Below, piece after piece: positions 7,971-16,098 of a DNA stretch of 45,963 bases. Position 1 is the stretch's first letter. Every line of letters begins with the position of its first letter. This DNA comes from Chitinophagales bacterium (GTDB lineage: Bacteria > Bacteroidota > Bacteroidia > Chitinophagales > Chitinophagaceae): the NCBI GenBank assembly GCA_025353485.1, contig JANXQO010000154.1, positions 1 to 45,963 of the forward strand. Direction: 5' to 3'. The notes under the pieces were generated by a model that did no database searches, was not told the DNA's origin, and saw only the letters and a list, made by a program, of their open reading frames with translations. The position numbers were made by a program, and so were the translations under genes.

Positions 7971-10706
7971 ATGAAAAGGATTTTCTTATTTCTTATAATT
8001 TTTGTACAGGCGTTTACTTTATATTCTCAAGGTAAAAAGTATCCTGATATTGATATACCTTTTAAAAAATATGTGCTGCCTAATGGGTTAACACTTATTG
8101 TACATGAAGATCATAAAGCACCTATTATTGCTTTTAATATTTGGTATCATGTCGGGTCAAAAAATGAAAAAATCGGGAAAACAGGATTTGCTCATCTGTT
8201 TGAACATTTGATGTTTAACGGAAGCGAGCATTATAACAATGATTATTTTCAATTAATGGAATCCATTGGAGCAACTGACCTTAATGGGACAACAAATAAT
8301 GACCGTACTAACTATTTTGAAAACTTTCCCGTTTCAGCCCTTGATAAAGTATTATGGATAGAAAGTGACAGGATGGGATTTATGGTGAATGCTATCGATT
8401 CTGCTAAATTAAATGAACAGCGTGGTGTTGTGCAAAATGAGAAGCGCCAAGGTGAAAATCAGCCTTATGCAATAGCTGAAGAACTAACTACAAAGAGTAC
8501 TTATCCGGAAGGTCATCCATATTCATGGACAGTTATTGGTTCAATGGAAGATCTTAATGCTGCATCTCTTAATGATGTTAAAGAATGGTTTAAAACTTAT
8601 TATGGACCTAACAACGCAATTGTATGTATTGCGGGAGATATAAAAGCCGATATAGCATATGATAAGGTAAAAAAATATTTTGGAGATATTCCTGCAGGCC
8701 CTCCAATTACAAAGCACAGTAACTGGGTTGCAAAAATGACGGCTACACATTTTCAGGATGCACAGGACAGAGTGCCACAGGCACGTTTACAAAAAACATG
8801 GAATGTGCCGGGGTGGGGTACCCAGGAACTTACTTACCTTAATTTATTGGGGGATATTCTTACCAGTGGCAAAACATCCCGTTTATATAAACGCCTTGTG
8901 TATGATGATCAAATCGCAAGCAATGTATTTTTTTATACTGATGAAAAAGAGATTGGCGGCCAGTTTGTAATAATAGCAGATGCAAAGCCTGGTATTGAAT
9001 TATCAAAATTAAATACAGTGGTAAATGATGAGATGCAAAAAATATTTAGCCAGGGAGTAACATCTGCCGAACTTGAAAGAGCTAAAACAAGGTACTTTTC
9101 AGGATTTCTAAAGGGCATGGAACGAATAGGAGGGTTTGGAGGAAAATCCGATATTCTTGCGCAAAATGCCTCCTATGGCGGCAGGGCTGATTATTATAAA
9201 ACAGTTAATAATTGGGTTAAAACAACATCTCCGGCTGATATAAAAAAAGTAGCAATGCAATGGTTGCAGAGTGGTGAATATGTTTTAAATATTACTCCAT
9301 ATCCAAATTTTTCTGCAAGCACAGCCGCCATCAATCGCAAGGAACAACCGGCATTAGACGCTCCACCTGTTGTAAAATTTCCTGCTGTTAAAGAATTTAT
9401 ACTGAGTAATGGCTTAAAAGTTTCACTTGTAGAAAGAAATGCTGTACCTGTTGTAAATATGTCTTTAATGATTAATGCAGGCTATGCCGCAGATCAATTT
9501 GGATTACCCGGACTAGCTTCTTTTGGAGGAAAAATGCTTTCGGAAGGAACAAAAACAAAAACTTCTTTACAGATAAGCGACCAGCTTGCAGATTTGGGAG
9601 CCGGTCTTTACAGCTATTCTGATGTGGATAATTCATATCTCAACATGAATGCACTTAAAAACAATTTTGATGCTTCACTCAATTTATTTACTGATGTACT
9701 CTTAAATCCTGCATTCCCACAAAAAGATTTTGAAAGATTACAGAAACAACAATTGCTGGGTATAAAACAGGAGCAGGCACAGCCGGTAACTATGGGCCTG
9801 CGGTTACTGCCTAAATTATTATATGGTAGCGGGCATGCCTATAGTAATCCTTTCACCGGTTCAGGAACAGAAGAGTCTGTAGCAAAAATGACAAGGGAAG
9901 ATCTTATAAAATTTCACAGCACCTGGTTTGCACCAAATAATGCGGTGCTTGTTGTGGTTGGAGATATAAAAGAAAATGAGCTCAGATCAAAACTCGAAAG
10001 AAATTTTGCATCATGGAAATCAAAAACAGTTCCTGAAAAAAATATACAGGCAGTATCCTTGCCTGCTTCTTCTACTGTTTATATTGTTGATAAACCTGCC
10101 TCACTGCAATCAATCATATTTGCAGCAGAAGTGAGTCCCTCTGCAAAAGATCCGGATTATGAAGCAATACAAATGACTAATCGTATTTTAGGAGGTGACT
10201 TTACTTCACGTATAAATATGAATTTGAGGGAAGATAAGCATTGGTCATATGGTGCGTTCTCTATAGATCTGGATGCAAAAGGTCCGGGTTTTTTTACAGG
10301 TTATGCTCCTGTACAAACAGATAAAACAAAAGAATCGGTTGCAGAAATGTTGAAAGAACTCAAGCAATTTGTTGGAGATAAACCTGCAACCGAAGCGGAA
10401 TTTAGAAAAGTTCAGGGCAATGCAGTTATGCAATTACCAGGTATATGGGAAACGAATGCCTCAGTTATGCTTACTTTATCCAGAAGCATTACCTATAGCA
10501 GAGGGACTGATTATCTTAACAACTACCCCACAATGCTCCGAAATCTTACCTTGACTGATCTGCAAAAAGCTGCGATTAAGGTAGTAAAGCCTAATAATCT
10601 TACATGGGTAATTGTAGGAGATAGGTCTAAAATTGAACAGGGTATTCGTGAACTGAACTTAGGAACAATTAAGTTTCTTGATGTTAATGGTAATGAAATA
10701 AAATAA
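7971..10706 (+). CDS. M16 family zinc metallopeptidase, two-module
   Basis: Secreted or periplasmic insulinase-like protease of 911 residues. Residues 1-20 look like a signal peptide. The first M16 module has the inverted zinc motif HLFEH at 75-79 and the downstream ligand Glu in VVQNEKRQ (E157), so it should be active. The second half (from about 465, FILSNGLKVSLVERNAVPVV) is an M16 module without HxxEH, the usual non-catalytic partner. Two M16 genes often occur as a pair in other bacteria; here both halves are fused. It stands alone between rpe and a methyltransferase. Confidence 0.92.
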   Translation: MKRIFLFLIIFVQAFTLYSQGKKYPDIDIPFKKYVLPNGLTLIVHEDHKAPIIAFNIWYHVGSKNEKIGKTGFAHLFEHLMFNGSEHYNNDYFQLMESIGATDLNGTTNNDRTNYFENFPVSALDKVLWIESDRMGFMVNAIDSAKLNEQRGVVQNEKRQGENQPYAIAEELTTKSTYPEGHPYSWTVIGSMEDLNAASLNDVKEWFKTYYGPNNAIVCIAGDIKADIAYDKVKKYFGDIPAGPPITKHSNWVAKMTATHFQDAQDRVPQARLQKTWNVPGWGTQELTYLNLLGDILTSGKTSRLYKRLVYDDQIASNVFFYTDEKEIGGQFVIIADAKPGIELSKLNTVVNDEMQKIFSQGVTSAELERAKTRYFSGFLKGMERIGGFGGKSDILAQNASYGGRADYYKTVNNWVKTTSPADIKKVAMQWLQSGEYVLNITPYPNFSASTAAINRKEQPALDAPPVVKFPAVKEFILSNGLKVSLVERNAVPVVNMSLMINAGYAADQFGLPGLASFGGKMLSEGTKTKTSLQISDQLADLGAGLYSYSDVDNSYLNMNALKNNFDASLNLFTDVLLNPAFPQKDFERLQKQQLLGIKQEQAQPVTMGLRLLPKLLYGSGHAYSNPFTGSGTEESVAKMTREDLIKFHSTWFAPNNAVLVVVGDIKENELRSKLERNFASWKSKTVPEKNIQAVSLPASSTVYIVDKPASLQSIIFAAEVSPSAKDPDYEAIQMTNRILGGDFTSRINMNLREDKHWSYGAFSIDLDAKGPGFFTGYAPVQTDKTKESVAEMLKELKQFVGDKPATEAEFRKVQGNAVMQLPGIWETNASVMLTLSRSITYSRGTDYLNNYPTMLRNLTLTDLQKAAIKVVKPNNLTWVIVGDRSKIEQGIRELNLGTIKFLDVNGNEIK

Positions 10707-10803
10707 TTCAGCTTTCCTGTGGGTTAATATCAGCACAATTTATTGCTGTTATATTCATTATTTATAAATAGGCTAGTTAAAATGTTTTTATTTGACTCAT
10801 TAA

Positions 10804-11538
10804 ATGCTTAAGGATCTGTTCTCAACCCAGGCAGAAGGATACGCAAAATATCGCCCTGTTTATCCGCAGGAATTATTCGATCATATACTTCAATTTGTTA
10901 CTGAAAAAAACACTGCATGGGATTGCGCTACCGGTAATGGCCAGGCTGCATTTGCATTAGCGCCTCATTTTAAAAAAGTAATTGCCACTGACATCAGCGA
11001 AAAACAATTATCGCTTGCAAAGCCGCATGCAAATATTCAATATCAAATTGCTTCTGCAGAGCAAACAAATTTTCCTGATAATTCATTCGATCTTATTACG
11101 GTTGCACAGGCTTATCACTGGTTTAAATTTGATGTGTTTGAAAAAGAAGTAAAACGTGTTGCTAAAAAAGAGGCAGTTATTGCAGTGTGGGATTATAATT
11201 TATTCTCAACAAATGATGTTGTAATTAATGCATTGATAAAAAAATTTTATACAGAAATCGTAGGACCGTACTGGGATGCGGGAAGAAAATATATTGACGA
11301 TAATTATAAAAGTGTGCCGTTTAATTTTACCCCATTGCCAACCGCAGCGTTTTTTATTAAAACTGAATGGAGCAAAGATGATCTTATTGGATACTTAAAT
11401 TCATGGTCTGCTGTGCAGCATTTTATTGATGCTAAGAAATACAACCCCGTAGATGTTATTATGAATGATCTTGATCTTCTTTGGAAAGATGTGAAGCCTG
11501 TTTCTTTTCCATTGTTTTTGAAGTTGGGGAGAATATAA
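10804..11538 (+). CDS. Class I SAM-dependent methyltransferase
   Basis: Methyltransf_11-type enzyme, 244 residues. Motif I is WDCATGNGQAAFALAP (about residues 39-54), followed by the acidic end of strand 2 (VIATDISEKQL) and the motif II/III region FPDNSFDLITVAQAYHWF. The AYHWF stretch places it with small-molecule methyltransferases of the UbiE/TAM-like type found widely in bacteria. The substrate cannot be inferred. No obvious operon partner; the following DUF4242 gene has its own promoter. Confidence 0.85.
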   Translation: MLKDLFSTQAEGYAKYRPVYPQELFDHILQFVTEKNTAWDCATGNGQAAFALAPHFKKVIATDISEKQLSLAKPHANIQYQIASAEQTNFPDNSFDLITVAQAYHWFKFDVFEKEVKRVAKKEAVIAVWDYNLFSTNDVVINALIKKFYTEIVGPYWDAGRKYIDDNYKSVPFNFTPLPTAAFFIKTEWSKDDLIGYLNSWSAVQHFIDAKKYNPVDVIMNDLDLLWKDVKPVSFPLFLKLGRI

Positions 11539-11557
11539 TAAAACCATTTGCAAAATA

Positions 11558-11587
11558 TTGGCTATTGCATAAAATTTTTTATATTTG
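11558..11587 (+). promoter_or_regulatory. Promoter of the DUF4242 gene
   Basis: TTG at 11558-11560, a 19-bp spacer, then TATATTTG at 11580-11587: both elements and the spacing match the Bacteroidota -33/-7 pattern. Transcription would start about 30 nt before the ATG at 11623. Confidence 0.6.
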
Positions 11588-11622
11588 GTAAACACATTCA
11601 CTAACAATATAAAATAACCATT

Positions 11623-11895
11623 ATGCCAAAGTTTGTAATTGAAAGAGAAATTCCGGGAGCAGGTAAACTTTCTGCCGAACAGTTAAAAGGTATTTCACAA
11701 ACATCTTGCGGAGTATTAAATAAAATGGGGCCGCAAATACAATGGGTGCACAGTTATGTAACAGACGATAAAATTTACTGCATCTATAATGCACCAAATG
11801 AAGAAATGGTTCGTGAGCATGCAAAGCAAGGTGGATTTCCGGCAAATTCTGTTAGTAAAGTTTCGGCTGTAATAGATCCCGTAACTGCAGAATAA
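11623..11895 (+). CDS. DUF4242 family protein
   Basis: Small ferredoxin-like-fold protein of 90 residues. It matches the DUF4242 pattern: MPKFVIEREIPGAGKLSAEQ at the start, IQWVHSYVTDDKIYCIYNAP in the middle and EMVREHAKQGGFPANSVSKV at the end. One actinobacterial member has been described as a nickel-binding protein, but no specific role is established for Bacteroidota versions. A consensus promoter precedes it, suggesting a monocistronic gene. Its stop codon faces the end of the Gfo/Idh/MocA gene about 90 bp away. Confidence 0.8.
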   Translation: MPKFVIEREIPGAGKLSAEQLKGISQTSCGVLNKMGPQIQWVHSYVTDDKIYCIYNAPNEEMVREHAKQGGFPANSVSKVSAVIDPVTAE

Positions 11896-11987
11896 AACTT
11901 TAATTAAGTTTCTTACAACTATTCGGCCCAGTCGATAAATCAACGCCGGGTTTTCAGAAAACATGGCGTCAATGGGATCGTCATATA

Positions 11988-12986
11988 TTAATTCTTCGTT
12001 GTAAGCTTCTCCATCATCTCCATAACCTTTACACCTTCTTCAGCGCTGCACGGATTTGGTCCTTTGTCCAAAAAATAATCAACTACTTTTTCAATCATAG
12101 GCTGTTGCACATGTTGCAGTTTCTCAAATAAAAAATTTTCTTTCTTACCTTCAACAGTCATCATAATTTTTGGTTCTCCAAAAACAGAAAAACTTATTTT
12201 GCCTCTGCTGCCAACGATCTCACACAAATCTTTCTCTTCATTTTCATCAATAGTAAAACACCATAAGCCATTAAACAACACGCCGTTCTTAAAAATAATA
12301 TTTCCGGAAACAATATCATCAGCGTTGTATAACTCCTGCTGATTTAGCGCAATGCCATTCACTTTATCAGTATCTCCAAAAAAATAATACATAAGATCAA
12401 GTTGGTGTGGTGCAAGATCATAAAACAAACCACTACCTGCAATGGCAGCATCAACACGCCATGCATTTTTAGGAATAAGTAATTCTTCTTTTGTAAGTGA
12501 TCTCTTTAAAAATTCAAGTTTTACAAAAAGGATATCACCAATACTTTTTTCTACGAGCAATTGTTTTATTTTTTTAAACATGGGTTGCTCACGGCGGTAA
12601 TGTGCTACCACTAATTTTATATTTTTTTTATTTGCAACATTCATCATGTTTTTTGCTGCTGCAGCATTTACAGCCATAGGTTTTTCTACATACACAGGCT
12701 TGCCAGCATGTAAAGCAGCAATCGTATATTCTTCGTGAGACGAAGGTGGTGTTGCAATGTAAATGGCATTTACATCAGCATCATTTATAAGAGCATTCGC
12801 ATTATCATACCACCTGGGAACATTATGTCTTTGTGCATAATCTTTTGCCTTCGCTGCATCCCTGCGCATAACAGCAACGAGTGAAGAATTTTTTACTTTA
12901 TTAAAAGCAGGCCCGCTTTTTATTTCAGTAACATCACCACAACCAATAATGCCCCAGTTTATTTTATTGTTTAGTTTATGGTTCAT
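11988..12986 (-). CDS. Gfo/Idh/MocA family NAD(P)-dependent oxidoreductase
   Basis: Probable sugar or inositol-type dehydrogenase. The N-terminal Rossmann fold shows WGIIGCGDVTE (residues 11-21), the YIATPPSSHEEY loop and VYVEKPMAVN with the conserved EKP lysine near residue 98; the C-terminal domain has LFYDLAPHQLDLMYYFFG. 332 residues is usual. The first nine or so residues are encoded by the repeat word ATGAACCATAAACTAAAC, so the real start may be at or near the residue before NWGIIG. The substrate is not predictable. Confidence 0.88.
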   Translation of the reverse strand: MNHKLNNKINWGIIGCGDVTEIKSGPAFNKVKNSSLVAVMRRDAAKAKDYAQRHNVPRWYDNANALINDADVNAIYIATPPSSHEEYTIAALHAGKPVYVEKPMAVNAAAAKNMMNVANKKNIKLVVAHYRREQPMFKKIKQLLVEKSIGDILFVKLEFLKRSLTKEELLIPKNAWRVDAAIAGSGLFYDLAPHQLDLMYYFFGDTDKVNGIALNQQELYNADDIVSGNIIFKNGVLFNGLWCFTIDENEEKDLCEIVGSRGKISFSVFGEPKIMMTVEGKKENFLFEKLQHVQQPMIEKVVDYFLDKGPNPCSAEEGVKVMEMMEKLTTKN

Positions 12987-13013
12987 AGTTCATGGTTAAA
13001 TTGTAAAACTAAT

Positions 13014-13128
13014 TTAAAGGCATCTCTAATTACTGAACTTTCCAAAAGTTGGTAATTATAAACTAACGCCAATGCTTAATTTAAACTTTTGGAAAGTTTA
13101 AATTTACTGTTATTAGAGATTCCCTTAA
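13014..13128. mobile_element. 107-bp MITE-like element with TTAA duplication
   Basis: The element spans 13018-13124. Its ends are imperfect terminal inverted repeats: AGGCATCTCTAAT at 13018-13030 and, inverted, GGGAATCTCTAAT at 13112-13124. TTAA stands directly outside both ends (13014-13017 and 13125-13128), as expected for a 4-bp target duplication. Inside is a second, perfect 15-bp inverted repeat (AACTTTCCAAAAGTT at 13036-13050, AACTTTTGGAAAGTT at 13084-13098). It encodes nothing. The outer 19 bp recur at the right edge of the window. Confidence 0.7.
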
Positions 13129-13197
13129 ATATTTGCTGCATATTCTTAGCGCCAGGCAACTATTTTTATTAGCTTTAAAAATTCTTATAAAAAATAT

Positions 13198-13248
13198 TTT
13201 GCGTAACCAAAAGGTTTCCTATATTTGTAACTGAAAGGTTACCTATAT
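13198..13248 (+). promoter_or_regulatory. Promoter and tandem operator of the ArsR-type regulator
   Basis: TTTG at 13198-13201 and TATATTTG at 13220-13227 with an 18-bp spacer make a Bacteroidota promoter. A 22-bp sequence is repeated with 19 identities at 13203-13224 and 13227-13248; the second copy contains the perfect inverted repeat GTAAC-TGAAAG-GTTAC. One copy lies between the promoter boxes and the other covers the start site up to the ATG at 13247, the arrangement expected for autorepression. Confidence 0.65.
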
Positions 13249-13588
13249 GAGGAGAGATGTTTTCCAGGCAATAGCAGACCCAACAAGAAGAGAAATAATT
13301 AATCTCTTAGCCAGTGAATCATTAACGCTGAATGGAATTGCTGATAATTTCCATATCAGCAGGCCGGCTGTTTCCAAACACATTAAAATTTTGAGTGAAT
13401 GCGGCCTGGTTCTTATTAAGCCAAGCGGCAGGGAAAGATATTGCGAAGTGCAGATGAAACCTTTGCAGGAAGTGAATTTGTGGGTACAGCAATACAAACG
13501 CTTCTGGACAGAAAAGTTTGATAACCTCGAAAACTTTTTAGCATCAGCTACATCGCCAACTAAGAGAAATAAAAAAATAAAAAAATGA
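13247..13588 (+). CDS. ArsR-family winged-helix transcriptional regulator
   Basis: 113-residue repressor-type protein beginning MRRDVFQAIADPTRREIINL, the standard opening of the ArsR subgroup found beside AHSA1/SRPBCC genes. The recognition helix region is NFHISRPAVSKHIKILSECG (about residues 34-53) and the wing is LVLIKPSGRERYCEV. There are no metal-binding cysteine pairs like those of ArsR/SmtB, so it probably does not sense metals that way. Its stop overlaps the next start codon (ATGA), so the two are translationally coupled. A tandem inverted repeat covers its promoter. Confidence 0.9.
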   Translation: MRRDVFQAIADPTRREIINLLASESLTLNGIADNFHISRPAVSKHIKILSECGLVLIKPSGRERYCEVQMKPLQEVNLWVQQYKRFWTEKFDNLENFLASATSPTKRNKKIKK

Positions 13589-14013
13589 AAACAGAACCCT
13601 TTGTAATTGAGCGCACATTTAATGCGCCTGTACATAAAGTTTGGAAAGCCATCACAGATAAAGATGATATGAAACAATGGTATTTTGACATTGCAGCCTT
13701 TAAACCCGAAGTTGGTTTTGAATTTGAATTTACCGGCAGTAAGGACGATGTAAACTACCTGCATAAGTGTAAAATAACAGAAGTGGTTCCCGGCAAAAAA
13801 CTTACTTATAGTTGGAAGTATGCCCATTTTGAAGGGATGAGTTATGTAACATGGGAATTATTTGATGAAGGTGATAAAACAAGATTAAAACTTACTCATG
13901 AAGGTTTGGAAACATTCCCTCAAAACAATCCTGATTTTGCAAGAGAATCTTTTGCAGAAGGATGGACAAACATAATTGGAAAAAGTTTGAAAGAATTTGT
14001 GGAGGGGAAATGA
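13585..14013 (+). CDS. AHSA1/SRPBCC domain protein
   Basis: 142-residue START-like (helix-grip) protein of the Activator-of-Hsp90-ATPase C-terminal family. Visible family features: FVIERTFNAPVHKVWKAITD at the start, then MKQWYFDIAAF, and the helix SFAEGWTNIIGKSLKEFVEG at the end. Such proteins bind hydrophobic ligands; in bacteria the ArsR-SRPBCC pair is very common and the ligand is generally unknown. It overlaps the regulator gene by 4 bp. Confidence 0.88.
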   Translation: MKTEPFVIERTFNAPVHKVWKAITDKDDMKQWYFDIAAFKPEVGFEFEFTGSKDDVNYLHKCKITEVVPGKKLTYSWKYAHFEGMSYVTWELFDEGDKTRLKLTHEGLETFPQNNPDFARESFAEGWTNIIGKSLKEFVEGK

Positions 14014-14043
14014 TGATAGGGCGGACTAAAAAACAAAAAAATT

Positions 14044-14493
14044 ATGAGAAACAGAAAATTTAAAATCATCTACTCCGGGTTAATTGCAGGATTTGTTAGT
14101 GAAGGCTTTTTAGGAGTGACTTTTACGAGTGTACCAATTAAAAAAATTCTCTATAATCCTGATTGGCAGAGTAAAATTTTTCTCGAAGTCACGCCAACCA
14201 GGGATTTGTTACCTTCCGTGGCAGGGATAGTAATATTAAGTATAGCACATAGTTGGCTATTTGCAGTTTTTCAAAAATCTATTCCCGGCAAAACCTGGTT
14301 TAAACAGGGATTATTTTGGGGTTTTATTATTTGGCTGATGTATTGGGTTTTCCAGGAATGGTTTATTTATCACACACTTTTACAGGAACCTATTTTATTA
14401 AATGCAGTCGAATTGATCATTTTGTTAATGGGAAGTTTCATAGAAGGACTGATCATTTCAAAAATTTTGTTTGAGAAAAAAAAGACAGAATAA
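14044..14493 (+). CDS. Four-helix integral membrane protein, unknown function
   Basis: Not recognised as a named family. The 149 residues contain about four hydrophobic segments (roughly 9-28, 55-76, 88-105 and 120-141) and basic ends, so it should be an inner-membrane protein. It starts 30 bp after the AHSA1 gene on the same strand and is likely the third gene of the ArsR-controlled operon. Confidence 0.6.
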   Translation: MRNRKFKIIYSGLIAGFVSEGFLGVTFTSVPIKKILYNPDWQSKIFLEVTPTRDLLPSVAGIVILSIAHSWLFAVFQKSIPGKTWFKQGLFWGFIIWLMYWVFQEWFIYHTLLQEPILLNAVELIILLMGSFIEGLIISKILFEKKKTE

Positions 14494-14562
14494 GCTGAAA
14501 TATCATTCCACGATGTTGGCATATGCTTAAATTATTCAAAAGCTGGCTACCAAAAATATTTT

Positions 14563-14922
14563 CTATTTCACCGGAACTTTAAATGCATCATTGCTATACA
14601 TTGATTGATTGAAGAGATAATACTTTCCGTCTCGATAATTTTTCCAGTATCTGTGGCCTAAGAGGTCGTAATACAGCCTGCCGTCAATTGCTTTTTTTGC
14701 TGCTTTATCATTAACCACAATTGAGTTTGGTATTATATCTTTTTTCTTTGGAGTAAAATTTCTTTTTTTTACAACTACTAATGAATCATTCTTTGTCGGT
14801 GTTACAACACCAGGTATTGTTGTTACCGTAGTAGTAATAGAGTTCGTTTTTTCCGGAGTATGTCTTCTACTGCAACTATATACTGATATTAAAAGGACAA
14901 AAGCAAAAAAATATTTAGGCAT
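14563..14922 (-). CDS. Small lipoprotein, unknown function
   Basis: 119 residues with a hydrophobic signal segment FFAFVLLISVYSC ending in a lipobox-like SVYSC (Cys 17), followed by a Thr/Lys-rich linker and a C-terminal KAIDGRLYYDLLGHRYWKNY region. No named domain recognised. It is convergent with the preceding membrane-protein gene and 55 bp downstream of the GlxA-type regulator on the same strand. Confidence 0.6.
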   Translation of the reverse strand: MPKYFFAFVLLISVYSCSRRHTPEKTNSITTTVTTIPGVVTPTKNDSLVVVKKRNFTPKKKDIIPNSIVVNDKAAKKAIDGRLYYDLLGHRYWKNYRDGKYYLFNQSMYSNDAFKVPVK

Positions 14923-14977
14923 AAGGATTATTTCAACTCCTTATATTTCAAAAATGCTACCAGAATTTGTTAAGCTG

Positions 14978-15958
14978 TTAAGCCACTGCTTCTTTATTGT
15001 ATTTATTCCTGTATTCAATAGGTGATAAGCCTGTAGTCTTTTTAAAAACTGTTCTAAATGCTTTGGAATCAGAATAGCCAACTTCATACATCAGTTCATT
15101 CACATTTTTTCTGCCTGACTCAAGTCCTTTTTTTGCTGCCTCAATTTTTACCCTCTGCATATACTCTACAATGGTATTGCTTGTAGCCTTTTTAAACCTG
15201 CGTTCAAAATTTCTGCGGCATAATGCTACCATGGATGTAAGTTGTTCAACAGTAATTTTATCAGGGTAATTTTTTTCAATAAATTCCTGCGCCTGTTTTA
15301 CAGGTTGATCTTCATGCTCTTTTTGTCCCTGAAAAATTATGAAAGAAGACTGGTTGTATCTGTCTATTTCTATCTCAAAATATTTAGACATGGTGATTGC
15401 CATATCACGGTCAACATATTTTTCAATGATATACAACAAAAGATTCCAGAAAGAAGTTGCGCCACCACTTGAATAAATGCCCTGCTCATCTGTAATTATT
15501 TTTTCAGAAACAAGATCCACATCAGGAAACATTTTTCTAAAATCATTGGCGCCTAACCAATGTGTAGCACATTTCTTTCCTTTAAGCAATCCTGTAGAAG
15601 CCAGCAGGAATGCGCCCATACAAAGGCTTGCCACTTCTGCACCATTTGCATGTTGTTTATTTATCCACGGAAAAAATTCTTTATTAATATCAATAACTTT
15701 TTCCATTTCGCCATTTACGGCAGGGATAATAATAAGATCTGTTTTAAAAATATTCTTTATGGTAACATCAGGATGCACTGTAAATAATCTGTCATATACC
15801 TGGTCATCTTTCGTTAATCCCACTAACTGAACTGTAAACTTCGGTGGCTTTGCCATCCTCTCTAAAAATTGGTTGGCTTTGGTAAATGCATTGTAAGCGC
15901 CATCAATGCAGGCAAGTGATGCAGCGCCTTTTGGAACGAGAATAGATATGTGTTTCAT
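14978..15958 (-). CDS. GlxA-type AraC-family transcriptional regulator
   Basis: 326-residue regulator with an N-terminal DJ-1/PfpI-like domain (residues about 1-190, with EVASLCMGAFLLASTG holding the nucleophile-elbow Cys) and a C-terminal AraC HTH_18 domain (about 225-320, ending EVGYSDSKAFRTVFKKTTGL and SPIEYRNKYN). The DJ-1 part probably senses a ligand rather than acting as an amidase. A TACATTTG -7 box ends 4 bp before the start codon, suggesting a leaderless transcript. It is divergent from the DinB/VOC cluster and may control it. Confidence 0.88.
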   Translation of the reverse strand: MKHISILVPKGAASLACIDGAYNAFTKANQFLERMAKPPKFTVQLVGLTKDDQVYDRLFTVHPDVTIKNIFKTDLIIIPAVNGEMEKVIDINKEFFPWINKQHANGAEVASLCMGAFLLASTGLLKGKKCATHWLGANDFRKMFPDVDLVSEKIITDEQGIYSSGGATSFWNLLLYIIEKYVDRDMAITMSKYFEIEIDRYNQSSFIIFQGQKEHEDQPVKQAQEFIEKNYPDKITVEQLTSMVALCRRNFERRFKKATSNTIVEYMQRVKIEAAKKGLESGRKNVNELMYEVGYSDSKAFRTVFKKTTGLSPIEYRNKYNKEAVA

Positions 15959-15962
15959 ACAA

Positions 15963-15991
15963 CAAATGTAGGAAAGAACTTTGTCGCAATC
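15963..15991 (-). promoter_or_regulatory. Promoter of the GlxA-type regulator
   Basis: On the minus strand TACATTTG (plus 15963-15970) matches TAnnTTTG; a TTG lies 16 bp farther upstream (plus 15987-15989). Only 4 nt separate the box from the ATG at 15958. Divergently, TAGGTTTG at 16042-16049 is a possible -7 box for the DinB gene, without a well-placed -33. Confidence 0.5.
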
Positions 15992-16098
15992 AACCCCTAA
16001 GATTGCCGTATTTGCACAGCATCATTTTTATTTAATCGCCGTAGGTTTGTATAGCTATTATGAAGAATACTAAAAACTAAAATAAAAAATTATAAAAA

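Noticed and set aside
13018-13124. Assigning the MITE to a named IS family
   Set aside because: The ends and 4-bp TTAA duplication fit more than one family and no transposase is in the window.
13243-13827. A 194-residue minus-strand open frame opposite the ArsR and AHSA1 genes
   Set aside because: It covers two clearly recognisable plus-strand genes, has no family resemblance and follows their codon structure in reverse.
15477-15830. Plus-strand open frames of up to 117 codons inside the GlxA-type regulator
   Set aside because: Mirror frames of a well-supported regulator gene; no promoter or family match.
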